Below are positions 45,907 through 59,099 of a DNA stretch of 64,000 nt, piece after piece. Both the position numbers and the translations under genes were made by a program. Each line of letters starts with the position of its first letter. The stretch's first letter is position 1. The notes under the pieces are model-generated. The model searched no databases. It saw only the letters and a program-made list of their open reading frames with translations, and was not told the origin of the DNA. The stretch covers positions 41,362,314-41,426,313 of the forward strand of contig CM023536.1 of assembly GCA_013350335.1 (NCBI GenBank). Direction: 5' to 3'. This DNA comes from Chimonanthus salicifolius (Eukaryota; Streptophyta; Magnoliopsida; Laurales; Calycanthaceae).

Positions 45907-48293
45907 ATGGAAAACCAAGCGATCGATATTGCAAAGAAGCGAAAGACAGTACTGGTATGTTTCATGTCCTTTTTTTTTCTTTCTAGAGCTTGTCTTTGAT
46001 TCTCACTGGTTTTTGGATTCTTAAAATAGATGGATGCTATTGAAGGAGAGAAGACAGAGGCAGGCCATGAAGGGGTGATTGAAGAAGATACTCAAACAAT
46101 TGTTGGTTCAGAAGAGATGGAGATGAATATCAGTCATATTCTGGAAAAGATTGAAAGGTTCACACAACAGGTGAGTTTTTACGTATATGCATTATGACAA
46201 TGATTTAATGGCATGCTTTTCTTTGCATGCTCATGTTAGAACTGAGTTTCTAAATCCAAACATAGCTTGTTCTTTTAATGCAGTAGGACCTAAAGGACAG
46301 ATTGTGACCTAAAGGACAGATTGTGTCTCATCCTTCTGACTTTAGTAATCCATCTTTTATATGGTGACAAGATTGTCCATCCTGCTGACCTGCCATGAAT
46401 GGAAGATGGCCAAAAATCAAAACAATGGGGGAGCCCTACCCAATCAATTGAAGATGACCTGTTAAACGTGCAATGTGTTTAAAATGAATATTACTACTAT
46501 AAAACATATTTTATTGCACAATATGCTATGAAGAGTTGTGTTCATTGACAATACAGTTTTATATCTAATTTGTTTTCTTTCAGTCAAATATGGTTTGTTG
46601 GCAAATGAAAATCGTTATAAAGAATAAATGTTTTTTTTGTGCGTTCATTCATTTTTTGAAAAGAGATTCAAGGAAGATAATTATAGTACATTAAATTATC
46701 CATTTTCTAATGGTATCTGATATGTAGTGTGGTAATGGCTTATACAGAACAGGAGTGCAAACAAGAGGCAAAAAGTGGCTAATATTCTGAATATCCTTGA
46801 TAGATATGATCCTTATCAACCTTTTGCTTAGCTATTCTATCTGCTAACCATTTGTTTTCCTCCTTATTTGGGAGAATTGGACTACCTTTAGCATACTTAA
46901 CTTTTTTCATAAAGGAAAAAAGAAATGAGAAATGCTTCTTTGGAATGGAATGTAAAGATTATGAACACTATGCAAAACTGTAACCCTTATCTCAGTTCAT
47001 TAGTGCACAGAATTGGGTACACCTATTTCCTCACATCCATGAATGGTGTGGATGAATTATGCAATTCACTTCGAAAGGGATTTTAAATTTCATTCTAAAT
47101 CCCATGTTGGGACGCCTGTCCACAATAGATGGTTGGATATTTAATGCGCTGATGATTGGTGTGGATGAATTCTGAAATTCAATTCAAAAGTGATTTTAAA
47201 ATTGCATTATAAATGCCATGTTGGGATGCCTGTCCACAATAGATGGTTGACATGCACTGATGAGTGGATGGTCATAACCATTGTAGGTGCGAGCCTTGCC
47301 TGAAAATATTGTTTGTTTGATACCTTTCAAAAAAAAATTTTTTTTTTGTTTGATTAAAAACCAAATTACTCTATCAAATTTGTAGTCATTTAAAGGTCAT
47401 TTTTACCTTCCATGGTTGCCCTATGACTTACCACTAGTCATGCACCTATGTTTTTATTACTGGATGAAAGGTGTCGGAGCTTTTAGAAGCAGGAAAGACT
47501 ATGTTCAAAGATCTGAGTGCTGAATTTGAAGAGCGCATGATTGCGTAAGTCTCTGCATGATAAAAGAATCCCTTTTCCCTTCATTTTCTTAATGGAATTC
47601 AATTTTCTTTGACTCAAGTTTTGTGCAGTGAACCTTTTTTGGAAGGTAAGCATTGCAACTCAAATCCACAACCCTTTCATTGGCCAAGCAAGCACTCAGT
47701 AATGTGCCATGAGCTCAAGTCATGTATCTTTCCTGAGCCCCATGTTTAAGTTTTTTCCTGTGGGGTCATCATTTAGTGATCTAGATCATGGACCTGATGT
47801 GCCCCTGCACAAGTTGTAAAATCTCAGTCATACAGTTTTCTGAATAGCACGTGGACCATTTCTGTGTTCCTATTCTGGGTTGTCATACTTCAGTCAGTCA
47901 ATTAAAGTTTTTGATTTTTAAAAGGTGGGATTTTTCCTTTTTTTGGGGTTTCTTTCTCTGTTGAAATCCCATCCAACTTATATTCTGCCAAATCTATGGT
48001 TGTCAATGGTCTTGAACTCTTTATAACAAATTATTGGCCCCCACAAATTGAAGCCTCAACTTGAGTGAAAAATCTCTAGTTGAGGATCATAAAATGATCT
48101 ATATCTTTCTTTTCCCTTAGCTAAAAGCAGAGATTTGATAATAATTATTTCTGGCAGAATACACCAAGAAAAGATTGAGAAATGGCAAGATGTGATTAAG
48201 GATCTTCGATCTCTTGATGCATCAAATGAAGAAGCTGATGCACATTTGCATAATGCTCAATACCTATTTCAGAGCATTCATGTGGACTCTTGA
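45907..48293 (+). CDS. Unrecognised 132-residue coiled-coil protein, four exons
   Basis: Coding exons are 45907-45954, 46030-46170, 47471-47544 and 48158-48293 (48, 141, 74 and 136 bp, summing to 133 codons including TGA). Every intron is GT...AG: donors GTATGT, GTGAGT, GTAAGT; acceptors AATAG, GAAAG, GGCAG. The protein starts MENQAIDIAKKRKTVL (basic), has an acidic middle (IEEDTQTIVGSEEMEM), then two helical stretches with heptad-like spacing (ISHILEKIERFTQQVSELLE and AEFEERMIAIHQEKIEKWQD) and ends LHNAQYLFQSIHVDS. No signal peptide, membrane segment or catalytic motif is visible. A 5'-UTR intron probably ends at 45853. I do not recognise the family and assign no function. Consistent splice phases and codon integrity argue for a real gene. 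Confidence 0.82.
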
Positions 48294-48503
48294 AGTTTAA
48301 GGCAGCTGCAGGTGATTTTCTTGAGATTAGTTATGTAGAACTTGACTTTGCTACATAATCTTCACCGAAGTAGATTTTTCAATTTGCCCTGGACAGGTTG
48401 TCTTGGGAGTTTTCCACCATTGAACGATACCTGTCTGAAAAAGATCAGAAATTTCTTCTTGCATGAAAATGAAATGTGCAAAATGGTATTTCTACTTCTA
48501 GTC

Positions 48504-48534
<31 letters not shown>

Positions 48535-50336
48535 AGCAGGTAAGTGAGAATATTAGTTCAGGATATCAGTGGCCTGTGATTTCTTGAGATCCTGTGTCTT
48601 CTTTAGATTGAAGAACTGTTTCAATTTTCCTGTTAAAAAATCTGGTTATGACTTTGATTGTTAAGACTGTTTGGTCACTGTGATTACTTGTAATAACTCT
48701 AAAAATCAGAATAGGAATAAAAGGAATTGCAGTCGTTTTATTCAGTAGGATATGTCATTTCTTATATTGATCTTGTAATAGAATTCCATTTTAACATCTA
48801 TCACTCCATACGAATTGTTTCGTGGACACTAGAACAATGATGGATCCTAGAAAAAGTTATTTTTTATTAGAGATTTGCTCTAAAAACATTTGTTACTAGA
48901 GGGTCTGTTATACTATATTCTTTTGTAGAAAGAGTTGGTTTGTTTCTTTGACTGTTAAATTTGAAATGTTACTCTATTCTTGTTTTAGCCCCATGTTTGA
49001 AGCTGACATTGCACATTGTGTGTTCGAATCACATAAAAAATGGGAATATACGACCTGTTATGACACTGATATGGTTGTGACACATAATCATATTTCCTTT
49101 ACTGCAGAACTAATCCTTGAGAGAAGGGAGCAGCTCAAACAAAAATAAAAATCTATACCGCTTTTAAGTTGGGGGCTTGCAGAACTTCTTTCGATCAAAA
49201 GGAACAATTTTTCAAACATCTTTATTACTGATTTCATGCTCTGTAAATTCTTAATTTTTTTTTTCAAGAAAGTGCAGAAAAATGATGAATCTTGAATGGT
49301 AAATTGAACCTGAGAAAGCAAGATAGTTTAGAAAGGGTTTAACTAGAGACGTTTAGCTATTACTTTGTTGAGGCAAATTACGCTGGGCATTAGATAAGGT
49401 AGTTGGTCCATGAGAAGAATTTGTCAAATCTAGATATGAAAGCTTACTCCAAATTAATGGGATAAATCGCTAGACGATAATGATGAATAATAAATATTGT
49501 TGCTCAGTTGAGAGGTGTGACATGCAATTTTTGTCCTCTCTTTCACTAAACAAGTGTGACCTTAAAATTTCAAATAATACATTATTATAACTTCAATGGA
49601 GAACCATTGCCACATGATTAATCAACTAGAAATGTTGAATGTCTTAGTTATTAGATTTTTTGTGGACTATTTTCAGTGATGGCACGTTTAATTGAAAGTC
49701 CCAGTTTATGTACCTTTGAGTCTATACTATTTTTTAACTGCTAAAAGTATCTATTTTTATGTAGATGAAAGGGTTAAAGCTTAAAGCCATTGATGGCTCT
49801 ATAATTCCATTTATTGGGTCCTCACGTAAGCCCACCTACTTGGATTAGGTTTTTAGGCCTATGAGCTAGGCCCATTATAGACTATTTTTTGCTTTGACGG
49901 TTTAACAAATTGGCTAGTCTTTGTGTCTTAGGACTCGTTTTTTCAAACTAAGCAGAAAATGAGATTTTCCATATAAAAACTTTCCATGGTAGATTTCATT
50001 TTCTACCATTTTGGACACAAACATTTTCCAGTGTTTGCATTTTTTGCTAATTTTCCGTTCGCTTTTTACTCATTTTCCATGTTGATCTAATTCATGTTTG
50101 TTTCACGATATATAAAAATAGTTCCATAAGGTCAAATTCAACTATATTAGTCTTAATATCAATACTTAGAAAAGTGTTTAACAAAAGAAAATAAAATGCA
50201 AGGATTCAAATAGATGAATTTGCTAAACAAAAAAGAACGATGTAAGCAGGGGCCACGATTACAAATGTAAAATTGGGAGATTTGCAAATGCAGTTTGTTT
50301 CATTAGAAACGAAGAAGAAAAGGGAATAAATAAAAT
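48294..50336. other. 3' UTR and intergenic DNA, no further gene seen
   Basis: It contains the presumed 3' UTR, with AATAAA-like signals near 48715, and a CT microsatellite (48504-48529). Beyond about 48.8 kb it is unclassified AT-rich DNA. The open stretch 48948-49148 has no family match and no splice context. Confidence 0.45.
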
Positions 50337-50341
50337 GAATG

Positions 50342-53300
50342 TGTAATGACCCGACTCGGGGTAACGGGTCAGTTGTGATGGGTAAAAGTAATTTAGAAAA
50401 TGATTGTAGTTTAAATTGATTTGTTAGTTTAATTTGATAATTTTATTTGGGAAAAACATAATTGAATTTAAGGATTTAATATTAGACATCGATTTCACAC
50501 TTTCTCCCCAATAAGAATTTACAAATTTATCCCATTCGAATTAAATTAAGGGAATAGAAAATAAATTATCAACTTAGATTTTAATTTCCCTAAGTTAGAA
50601 TCTCAATTAAGAATGTGAAATCAATAAATAAGTTCCAATTTTAATTGTCTAGAATTTAATTGATGATTGACAAAATTAATAAAAGAGAAATAAAGGACAA
50701 TTTATTAAAATCAATAATTTAAAGGGACTCACCTTCCCTAGTCGAATTTAATTGCCCAAAATTCCTTCACATTGAGATTGGTCTAGTGGGACTTTTATAT
50801 TACATATAAAAAGATATAAATATCAAATTTTTTACCAAAAATAGAAATTACACTAATCGTGTGGGCCCTTTGGATCCACACCTTCAGTTTTTATCTTTGT
50901 TTTCCCTAAGTTTCCTTCGACCCTTATCTCCAAAAAAAAATCCCAGATTTCACGATGGAAACCTAAGAGCTCTTTGCCTCACCATGGGTTTTCTTGTCCA
51001 GATTGGAGTCTTCTTCCTTGTTCGTTTGGGACTCAAAATCCCTACCTAAATGGAAACTGTCCAAAATCCTTTCACTGATGGAATTCCTTTACAAATAGGA
51101 CTCTCCTCCTTTTAAGAGACCTGCGAACCCTTCCCTTCTTTTACTTTTTTCGAAACAGCAACCAAATCTCAGTGGGAGAAGGGAAAGAAAAACTCCAAAT
51201 CTCTCTCAAGTTCTTACTCCTCTCCTCTTCAAAGACCATTCTGGCTCAAATAGCAGAGCCCAGGACCACCGTGTGACTGGCTCTCTGTCATCCTTGGTTC
51301 CAGTTGCAGCTAGTAACAGGTATGTCCTCCAATTTCCGTTAAGTTATTCTTCTCCCTTTGGTTTCTTCTTCCTTTTCTCCCTTTTGAAATTATTTGAGCC
51401 GGCCGATCAACCCAAAACTAGCAAAATCGGGACTGATCTTAGTCCCCTTATTGCCAGCCTCCTTGCTGAATTTATTTATCTCAGTTAATTGGATTTATTT
51501 AGTAACTCAGATCAGTCCCCAATACTTGATCCGTGAACAGTACCTGCCCAGTTTTCTTCCCCAAATAACTAAATCTGGGACTGATTTTTCAGTCTTCAGA
51601 TCGCTGATTGTGGGGACTGATTAGGACTTTAAAACACAGCCAAAACCTAAGTATTTTCCCTTGCTGTCCTACTAGTTTTAAAACAACCAGGTGTGATTCT
51701 TTCAAACCAGGCCAGATCTTGGTCGTGGGTTTTCTTGGACTACTCAAAATTATTTTTAAACCTCACAGATTTGTTTCCTTTTGAATTTTATGAATTTTGT
51801 TTGTTTTAAATAATTTAGATGTGTATTTTCCTTAAAGTCTTGTGGAGAACTGATTTGTGTCAAAACTATGTAGACGGGGCCAAATATTTAATATTTGACA
51901 GTTCTTTATAGCAGGCCCTTCTGCAATTTACTCTGTGTTTAATACCCAGGCTTTTACAGTTGGGGACTGATTTCTTACCCCAGATCAACAAGTAAAAGGG
52001 ACTGATTTTCAAGGCCCAAAAATATTAATGTTGAGGACTTGTTGGTCCAGAATTTCACTCAGAACTGATCAGTAAAATTGGTCCTCTTTCTACCTAAAAC
52101 TGGATGCTTAAACCAGTCTTGTTAATGACCAGCTTGAATCTGAGATAGAAAACCATCTCATACCTAGCTTCTTAACCTTGTATTTTCAGCATACATAGGT
52201 GATGGCAGCACACATCACCCATGGTTAATAATCCTTAAACACTGATCTAATCCATGCTATTTAGAAATATTTGTTAGAAGAAATATTAAAAGTTATTGGA
52301 ATCTTTAAAACATATTCGCAGCAGACTTTGGTATTCAAGTGTAATTATCACTTGGAAGCTACGTGGACTTCTCATTCACAATACGAAAACTTTTAGGTGA
52401 GGGAAACAATTCACTACATACTTTTAAATATGATTCCTTATATTATTATGTGTTTAGGCAATAGAAATATTGTATTTTGTTGTGTGATTGGAATATAATT
52501 GTTGGATCTAGAATAGACTGGGTGTATGTTAATAATGGTTGTGATCCGGTGTTCACTCACAGTAGTGTAAGGGAGATTTTAGCTAAATATTCTATTGGTC
52601 GTGAGGAGACTCAGTCCGCCCGGGTTATGGAGTCTAACCATTAATATTGTTGAAAGATCCAATGATTTATATTCGTAGATTGATGGTTATTTGTATGTTA
52701 TTGACTAATTATTAACCTTGATTGGAAATGATTGAATGTTGGTATATATAATCCAAATATTATGATGCATGGACTATTGTTACGTTTATTTCAAAGTTTA
52801 TGCATGCTATGGCAAATGAGATATTTAGTATGATGTTATAATCTGCTTAGATTGAGATTCATAATTTTATAGGCATGTTATGAATATTTAAGCATGTTTG
52901 TCGGCATTGAGCATAGTATTCTCATATTCAGAGCATTGGGTATGAGGGTGCGATCCATGATTGTCACGAACACCACGACGGTGGTAGTGTTGCTATGTTG
53001 CTAACCTCACTTTAAGTGGGAAGACCATTATGGTAGAAAAGGTGTGATATCCGTAACAAATCATGAGGGCTATTATTTGGTGGTAGGTTGTATTATCCTC
53101 ACTTTATGTGGGAAGGCCATTAAGGCGATGTTGTGTTATCCTTGATTCGTCGGGATGGCCACCAAATATCAGTAAATGTAATAATGGGTTGGAATATGGT
53201 ATTTGGCATTGAGCATTACATAGGCATGAGCATGAAATAAATTGTTATTCTTGCTTATCTGAAATATCATTGAGGAAATAGGAATATCATACGCTATGTT

Positions 53301-53850
53301 TGTGTTATTGTTTTCTTTACTGGGCATAGAGCTCATTCCTTACATTGCAGGCAATCCCTTGGACTTGGGTCTGAACGATAATCACAACTGATCTTAGAAG
53401 ACAAAGAGTCGATGAAGAATTCTTAGAAACGTTTAGTTAGTACAGAATTTATTATTTAGATTATAAGTTGGTTGTTTATTTGATTTAAGACTTTGAGAAA
53501 GTTGTTCATTCGTTTATTTTAAGTTGTGGAAACTTGGATAATGAATTCAAGTATGGATTAATTTTGAGAACGATTTAATTTGATTGCCATGGGAATGTGA
53601 GTAGGTGATGCGTTTAGAAATCTTTATTTGAGTGATATTTATCCCTTTAAGTTATTTGGATGGTTAAGTGAGATATTATGTTTTCTAGCAGGTTGTGGTT
53701 TTGCGGAATCTTGGTGGCTTGTGAATGTGGTTATGTTTGTTTTGAATTCAGTCCTAGAGTTTTGATGTAAGACCCATTTAGGGCAACAGGTGACTTAAAT
53801 TTGTACAGTCAGATCACGCCCGTCTAGGTGTTGGAAGGTGGGGCGTGACA
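50342..53850. mobile_element. Solo LTR, 3.5 kb, probably Ty3/Gypsy
   Basis: It starts TGTAATGACCCGACTCGGGG, ends GTGGGGCGTGACA, and is flanked by exact GAATG (50337-50341 and 53851-53855). At 3,509 bp, TG...CA and 5-bp duplication, it fits an LTR left by recombination. A partly repeated 'cctcacttta(a/t)gtggga' block occurs near 53003 and 53097. No pol sequence is present. Termini resemble the unit at 5402-8882. Confidence 0.85.
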
Positions 53851-53855
53851 GAATG

Positions 53856-54186
53856 TGCCAAGAAAATTACATTGTTAAATGTAGCATATTTGCAAAAGTT
53901 AACCCAAAACTAAGTCAAAATTGATCCCCACCCAAATTTGTATCCGTAGGGTCCAAGCCTGATTTCAGTGGGCTTTACAGGCTCTGGTTTCTTTAAGCAT
54001 GAAAGAAAATTTCTTTATTTTTTTATAAAATAAAAACTGTGTATTATCTAAATGTGGCTTAAATTCAGACTTTCTAACCAAACTTAGGCTTTTATATACG
54101 ACGTGGATTATAATTCGGGCTTGATATTTAAACAGAAAAAATAACTCTGATCCTTTTTGAGTTTTTTTCTTGCAAAAGTTGAGTTA
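53856..54186. other. Short spacer, nothing recognised
   Basis: AT-rich DNA between two LTR insertions, with no coding signal. Confidence 0.5.
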
Positions 54187-54191
54187 GACTT

Positions 54192-55988
54192 TGTCATGTG
54201 ACCCTTCTAGTCAGGCAAGGGAATCTCGCAGCTGAAGTGGGGATATATGAGGATAAGCATTAGCTGGCTGATTAGCTTGCAAAGACATGTAGTCTTTTTT
54301 CTTCAATGTAATTTCTTCCTAGATAATCTCCTCCTAAATAGGGAGAGCCCTTTTTATTCTGTTTAGAAAGTAATGAATAAGCAAGAAGAATTTATCTTTC
54401 CAAAGCTCACGGAGTAGGAGGCCTCGGGATGTCCTCGAAATCGTCCCACCCTCTCTTTCTACTCTCTTTTTCCCTTTTTTTATTTCACACCATAGTTTCA
54501 GACGCAGCAATACTTCCAAAACAGTGCAGGCACGCTGCAAGGTATGAGAGCCAGGTTTCATTATTATGGCCGAAGCTACGCGCAACGCCAGGATTGAAGA
54601 AATGATGAATCTGTTGCGGGAGTCCATGGAGACTCAAGGGCGTAGGATGGACGACTTGGTCACTACCCAAGGTCGTAGAATGGATGATCGGGTGTCTTGG
54701 CTAGCTGAAGTTAACACACACCTTGACACCATTTCACAGCTTTGTACTCCAGATGAAGGAGACGCTTCAGGCTCGTGTTCGTTTATCCGTGTGTCATACT
54801 TAGACGGGTTCTCTAGAGGCGACAAGGATCAGACCCTTATGACTCGGACTGCACGCCTAGAATTCCTACGTTTCGATGGAACTGACACGTCGGGATTTAT
54901 AAAGCTGAGCAATTTTTCCTTCATCAGCAGACGCCAGTAACTCAGCGACTGCTGATGGCCTCTTTCCACTCGGAAGGAAGAGCTCTTCAGTGGTTCCGTT
55001 GGATGGAAAGGTCTAACGCTATTGCTAGCTGGAAGGACTTCACTCGTGGTCTTCTCACTCGATTTGGGCCTTCTCCATATGAAGATGCCACTGCCACCCT
55101 CACCAAACTACCTCAAATGACCACAGTGGAAGACTATCAAACCAACTTCGAGGAACTAGCTAACCAAATCGAGGGGCTCAATGAGTCCTTCATTGTGAGT
55201 TATTTCTTGGGAGGCTTGGAGGATGATATCCGATTAAGTGTCCAGATGTTGAGGCCGCACAACCTCCCCGATGCAATTGGGCTGGCCTGCATGCAAGAGG
55301 AGAAAGTCAAACTGCAGCAGAGACAACCATGTTTTGAGCCAGAAAAATTAAGCACCTTCCTTGACGACGCCCAACCTAAACCTTTAACTCCTATTGTAAA
55401 GAAGTTAACACCAATGGAGATGAATGAAAGAAGGGTTAAAGGTCTATGTTATAATTGCGATGAAAAGTTCGCAGCGGGCCATAAATGTCATGTGCAAAAA
55501 TTATTCCTCATGGAGGGAAGTTATCTAGTGGAGACAGATGAACCAGAAGACGGCACATGGAAACTTTACCATAAGGCGCGAACTAAGTCTTCAGACTTCC
55601 TCCACGAGGACAACGTCGGTCCTAAGGGGGAAGGATTATCACGTGACCCTTCCAACCAGGCAAGGGAATCTCGCCGCTGAAGTGGGGATAGATGGGGATA
55701 AGCATTAGCTAACTGATTAGCTTGTAGAGACGTGTAATCTTTTTTCTTCAATGTAATATTTTCTTAAATAATCTCCTCTTAAATAGGGAGAGCCTTTTTT
55801 TATTTATTGTTTAGAAAGCGATGAATAAGCAAACAAAAATTTTTCTTTCCAAAGCTCACGGAGTAAGAGGCCTCGGGATGTCATTGAAATCGTCTCACCC
55901 TTTCTTTCTTCTCTCTTTTTCCCTTTTTTTATTTCACACCATAGTTTCACAGGCAGAATTACGCCCAAAACAACGCAGGCATGCTGCA
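54192..55988 (+). mobile_element. Gag-only LTR element (TR-GAG type), 1.8 kb
   Basis: LTRs 54192-54539 (348 bp) and 55637-55988 (352 bp) share the phrases 'aggcaagggaatctcgc', 'aatctcctc', 'aaagctcacggagta' and 'gaggcctcgggatgtc'. The primer-binding site (AGGTATGAGAGCC) starts at 54540. A purine tract (GGGGGAAGGAT) precedes the 3' LTR. Flanks GACTT (54187-54191) and TACTT (55989-55993) differ at one base. The interior holds only a Gag gene, with no protease, RT or integrase. Confidence 0.9.
54566..55680 (+). pseudogene. Ty3/Gypsy-type Gag, single frameshift
   Basis: The start MAEATRNARIEEMMNLLRES is followed by a duplicated Gln-Gly-Arg-Arg-Met-Asp-Asp motif. A one-base frame change near 54893 then shifts the reading to IYKAEQFFLHQQTPVTQRLL. 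The retrotransposon gag core follows (FHSEGRALQWFRWME, WKDFTRGLLTRFGPSPYEDA, YFLGGLEDDIRLSVQMLRP). A zinc-knuckle-like LCYNCDEKFAAGHKC lies near residue 180 of the second part. The reading ends at 55680, inside the 3' LTR. Gag would form the particle, and copying would need enzymes from other elements. Apart from the frameshift and the lost pol it is well preserved. Confidence 0.88.
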
Positions 55989-55993
55989 TACTT

Positions 55994-57008
55994 TTCAGGT
56001 AAGACCAACGACAAATCAAAGAAATCAGGAGGTTGGTTTACTTGAACCTCCGTGAAAATGGTTTTAAATAAATCTATTGAGACTACTGCAAATTTGGATA
56101 TTGCAATATATCTTAATGGTAAGAGAATGAATGTCATTGAGGAGCTTTATTAATTGATCTAAGATGTTACTGGATACATTTATAAGGGAAATGGTATTAA
56201 CACTATGTGTTTTAATCATACGGACACTAAGAGAGATTTATTTTTCAAAGTTCATTTTTTACCCTCTCATATCTTTCCGTCAGTTTCAAGAGTTCTCGGT
56301 CTCTCTCTCTCTCTCTCTCCCCATTGTTTGCTTGCCTTCTCTGTCATTCTCTCTCGCTCTCATCTTCAACGTCGGTGGGTTTTGAAGTTTCTGTATACTT
56401 CATTAGCTGTAAGAAATTGGGGTTCTCCAGGTAGTTTCTCCCTCGTGAGAGAAATACCAGATAGTTTGAGCCAGAAACCATGAGAAACAGCTGTAGGAAT
56501 TCCCTCTCATAAATGGAAAGGATACTCAAGGACAAAATCTGCACTATCACGGTAAGGGTCGTACAGTGTGTTAAAGAAAAAGGAGGTAGCTGGACTAAGA
56601 ATGTTCTTTATGTGTTGTTCAAGAGCATTGATCTCTTTCCCTGATGGATCTTTTGCAACCTGCGGGAACATGATGTTCCTAGTTTAGACCCAAAACAAAC
56701 TAAACCATAATACAATCAAAACATGTTAACCTGAATGAAAACAGTGTTAAAAAAATAAGCAGTACATTGTTGTGGATTCATATAATGCTCTTCAAAACAT
56801 AATTACATAACAACAAGCACATAAATCAGAAGTCACATGGATTGCATATGAAAGACTTATATATCGTTACAAAAAGAATTACAAGTTGTTGAAAAAGAAA
56901 ATAAGGAATAACACAGGTTTCTTATATCACCTCTATGCTCATTTCCACATGGAAAATGGCCAAATTAGGAACAATTGTTCCAGAACTAAGGTATGCATTG
57001 TGCAGAAC
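55994..57008. other. Intergenic DNA, no gene supported
   Basis: A CT microsatellite (56300-56319) lies in a pyrimidine-rich, leader-like stretch (56250-56370), but no convincing open frame follows. Confidence 0.45.
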
Positions 57009-58309
57009 AATAGTGTAAGACTAAACATGACTCACATTAAATTTGGGACTCCACGTAGAAGATTTTAAATCAGGAAAACTGTGTTTAAATAAGGAAAGTC
57101 TATTTTAAGAAAGTTCTAAAGGAGGTCAGTTTCCTATTTTGATGGAAAGTACGAAAGGAAAATTCTGATTATCTTAGGGGTCCTCTCTCTACCTATAAAA
57201 TGATCTCTCTCCATTATTATCCATCAACTTAATACAACTCAGTGTTCCCAAAATACTATTCACTAAATTGAGCATAGGGCATTAAGGAGGAAAGAGGCAG
57301 AAACTCCAAGGTGTGTGTTTTCTCTTGTTTTTGGACTTTAGGAATGGAAATAGGTATTTTTTATTAATATGATGTTTATGATTCCGCATTAAGATTAATC
57401 TACGTTTTAAGCATTAATCAATCTATTTCTGTGGTTATGTTGTTCGGGTATGTCGAATATTAAGTTTAATGATAAATCAATGTATAATTGATTTTCAATC
57501 AATAAACTCTGATATTATGATGAAGTATTACATATGGCATCAAGAGCCTGGTTCATAGGCTCAATTATTGCTTGAAATAAAGAAGAATTAAAAGAGTCAT
57601 GATGGCTTGGATGACTTATAGACCTTATGATTTTATGGATTATGAATTTTTCTCTTATGTTTTTTTGGCAAATGTTAATGATTTATGGAATTTAAAATTT
57701 TATGGACCTTAAGATTATGATTTATGGACTAAGAAATTATGGGGTTTTTCCTATTACGTTTTTGGAAAACCAATCTACACTAATAAGCAAGGCCATTATT
57801 CTTAACCTAATGCTATATTATGATACGATTTGGTTAGTCACCAAAGTGGCCAAATCGGAATGTGTTTTGACATCAGATCATATAATTGTGTTCTAATACT
57901 CTTCTCAAATGTTGGATAATAATAACTTTGCAACTCGCAATCCTAATCACAGAGATATTAGGTTGGCCAAAAGGTGCACCATTCCGAGTGGTTAACAGTT
58001 TGGGATAGGATGATTGGCGGGTACCTATGGTTGGTAATTGTCTGGATATCCAAAGGTAATAGCGGTATTTGATCGTTTGTACTTTGTTGGTCAGTTCTAT
58101 CGGTGACTGGGAATCATCATAATCAAATAGGATGTCATAAGATTACCCAAAGGTAGATTCGGTAATATTGTTTGCTAATGTTGACTGTTGGTATGTTTTA
58201 ATTAAGTTTAAGTCATACTATTATGTAAGTGAGTATGAAATTATGAAATTAAGTAATTTTTGTAGCATCTCTCGCTATTAGACTGCATGCACAAGCTTCT
58301 GCTGTCGCA

Positions 58310-59030
58310 ATGTTAATTGGACTTAATTTCTCTAAATGGAAAGAACAAGTCGAGTTTTATCTCGGTGCGCTCGATCTTGATAAAACATTATATTCTGATA
58401 AGCTTGTTATTACTAGTACAAGTATAAAGTTTGAGAAAAAGTCCTATGAAGCGTGGATTAGGTCAAATAGACTCAGTCTTATATTCATACGCATGACGGT
58501 GGCAAATAATATCAAGGCCCAAAATGTTGAAAATAAATTCAAAAGAGCGAACAACTCTTTAGCAAGGACATTTATGGCCAAGCTAACCACTATTAAATTC
58601 GGTGGAAGCCGTGGCATATATGAGCACATAAGAGAGATGACAAATATTGCTGCTCAGCTGAAGAATATAGGGATGAGTGTTGATGATACTTTTCTTGTCC
58701 AATTCATTCTGAATTATATGCCTCCTCAGTATAGGTCATTTCAAATAAATTACAATAATATGAAAGATAAATGACAAGTAAATGAACTGTCAAGTATGTT
58801 GATTTAAGAGGAGAGCATGATTAAACAGATTGGACATTACTCACTCCATCTAATAAATCAAGGACCCAATAAGAAAAGCAGATGGAAGCCCAAGAAATTT
58901 AAGAAAGCCGGAAAGAAATAATTTGAATCCAATATGTCTTCCGAGACTCAAAATTAGGGGATAGGTAGTGCGATGTGCCACTTTTGCAAGAAATAATGAC
59001 ACTTTTAGAAAGACTGCCATAAAAGAAGAG
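58310..59030 (+). pseudogene. Copia gag remnant
   Basis: An open stretch (58310-58774) reads LNFSKWKEQVEFYLGALDLD, NNSLARTFMAKLTTIKF and FILNYMPPQYRSFQINYNNM, the copia Gag core. A zinc knuckle follows near 58976-59020: Cys-X2-Cys-X4-His-X4-Cys spacing is kept, but three stop codons fall inside it. Confidence 0.85.
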
Positions 59031-59099
59031 CGTGATTCGAAAAGAAAGGTAACCATTCAAATTTTGTATGTTTCGAATTTGATCTCACCGAAGTTTCCT

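Noticed and set aside
56164..56550. Frames around a CT-rich leader-like stretch
   Set aside because: Low-complexity Ser/Leu-rich reading. No splice structure or conserved motif supports a gene.
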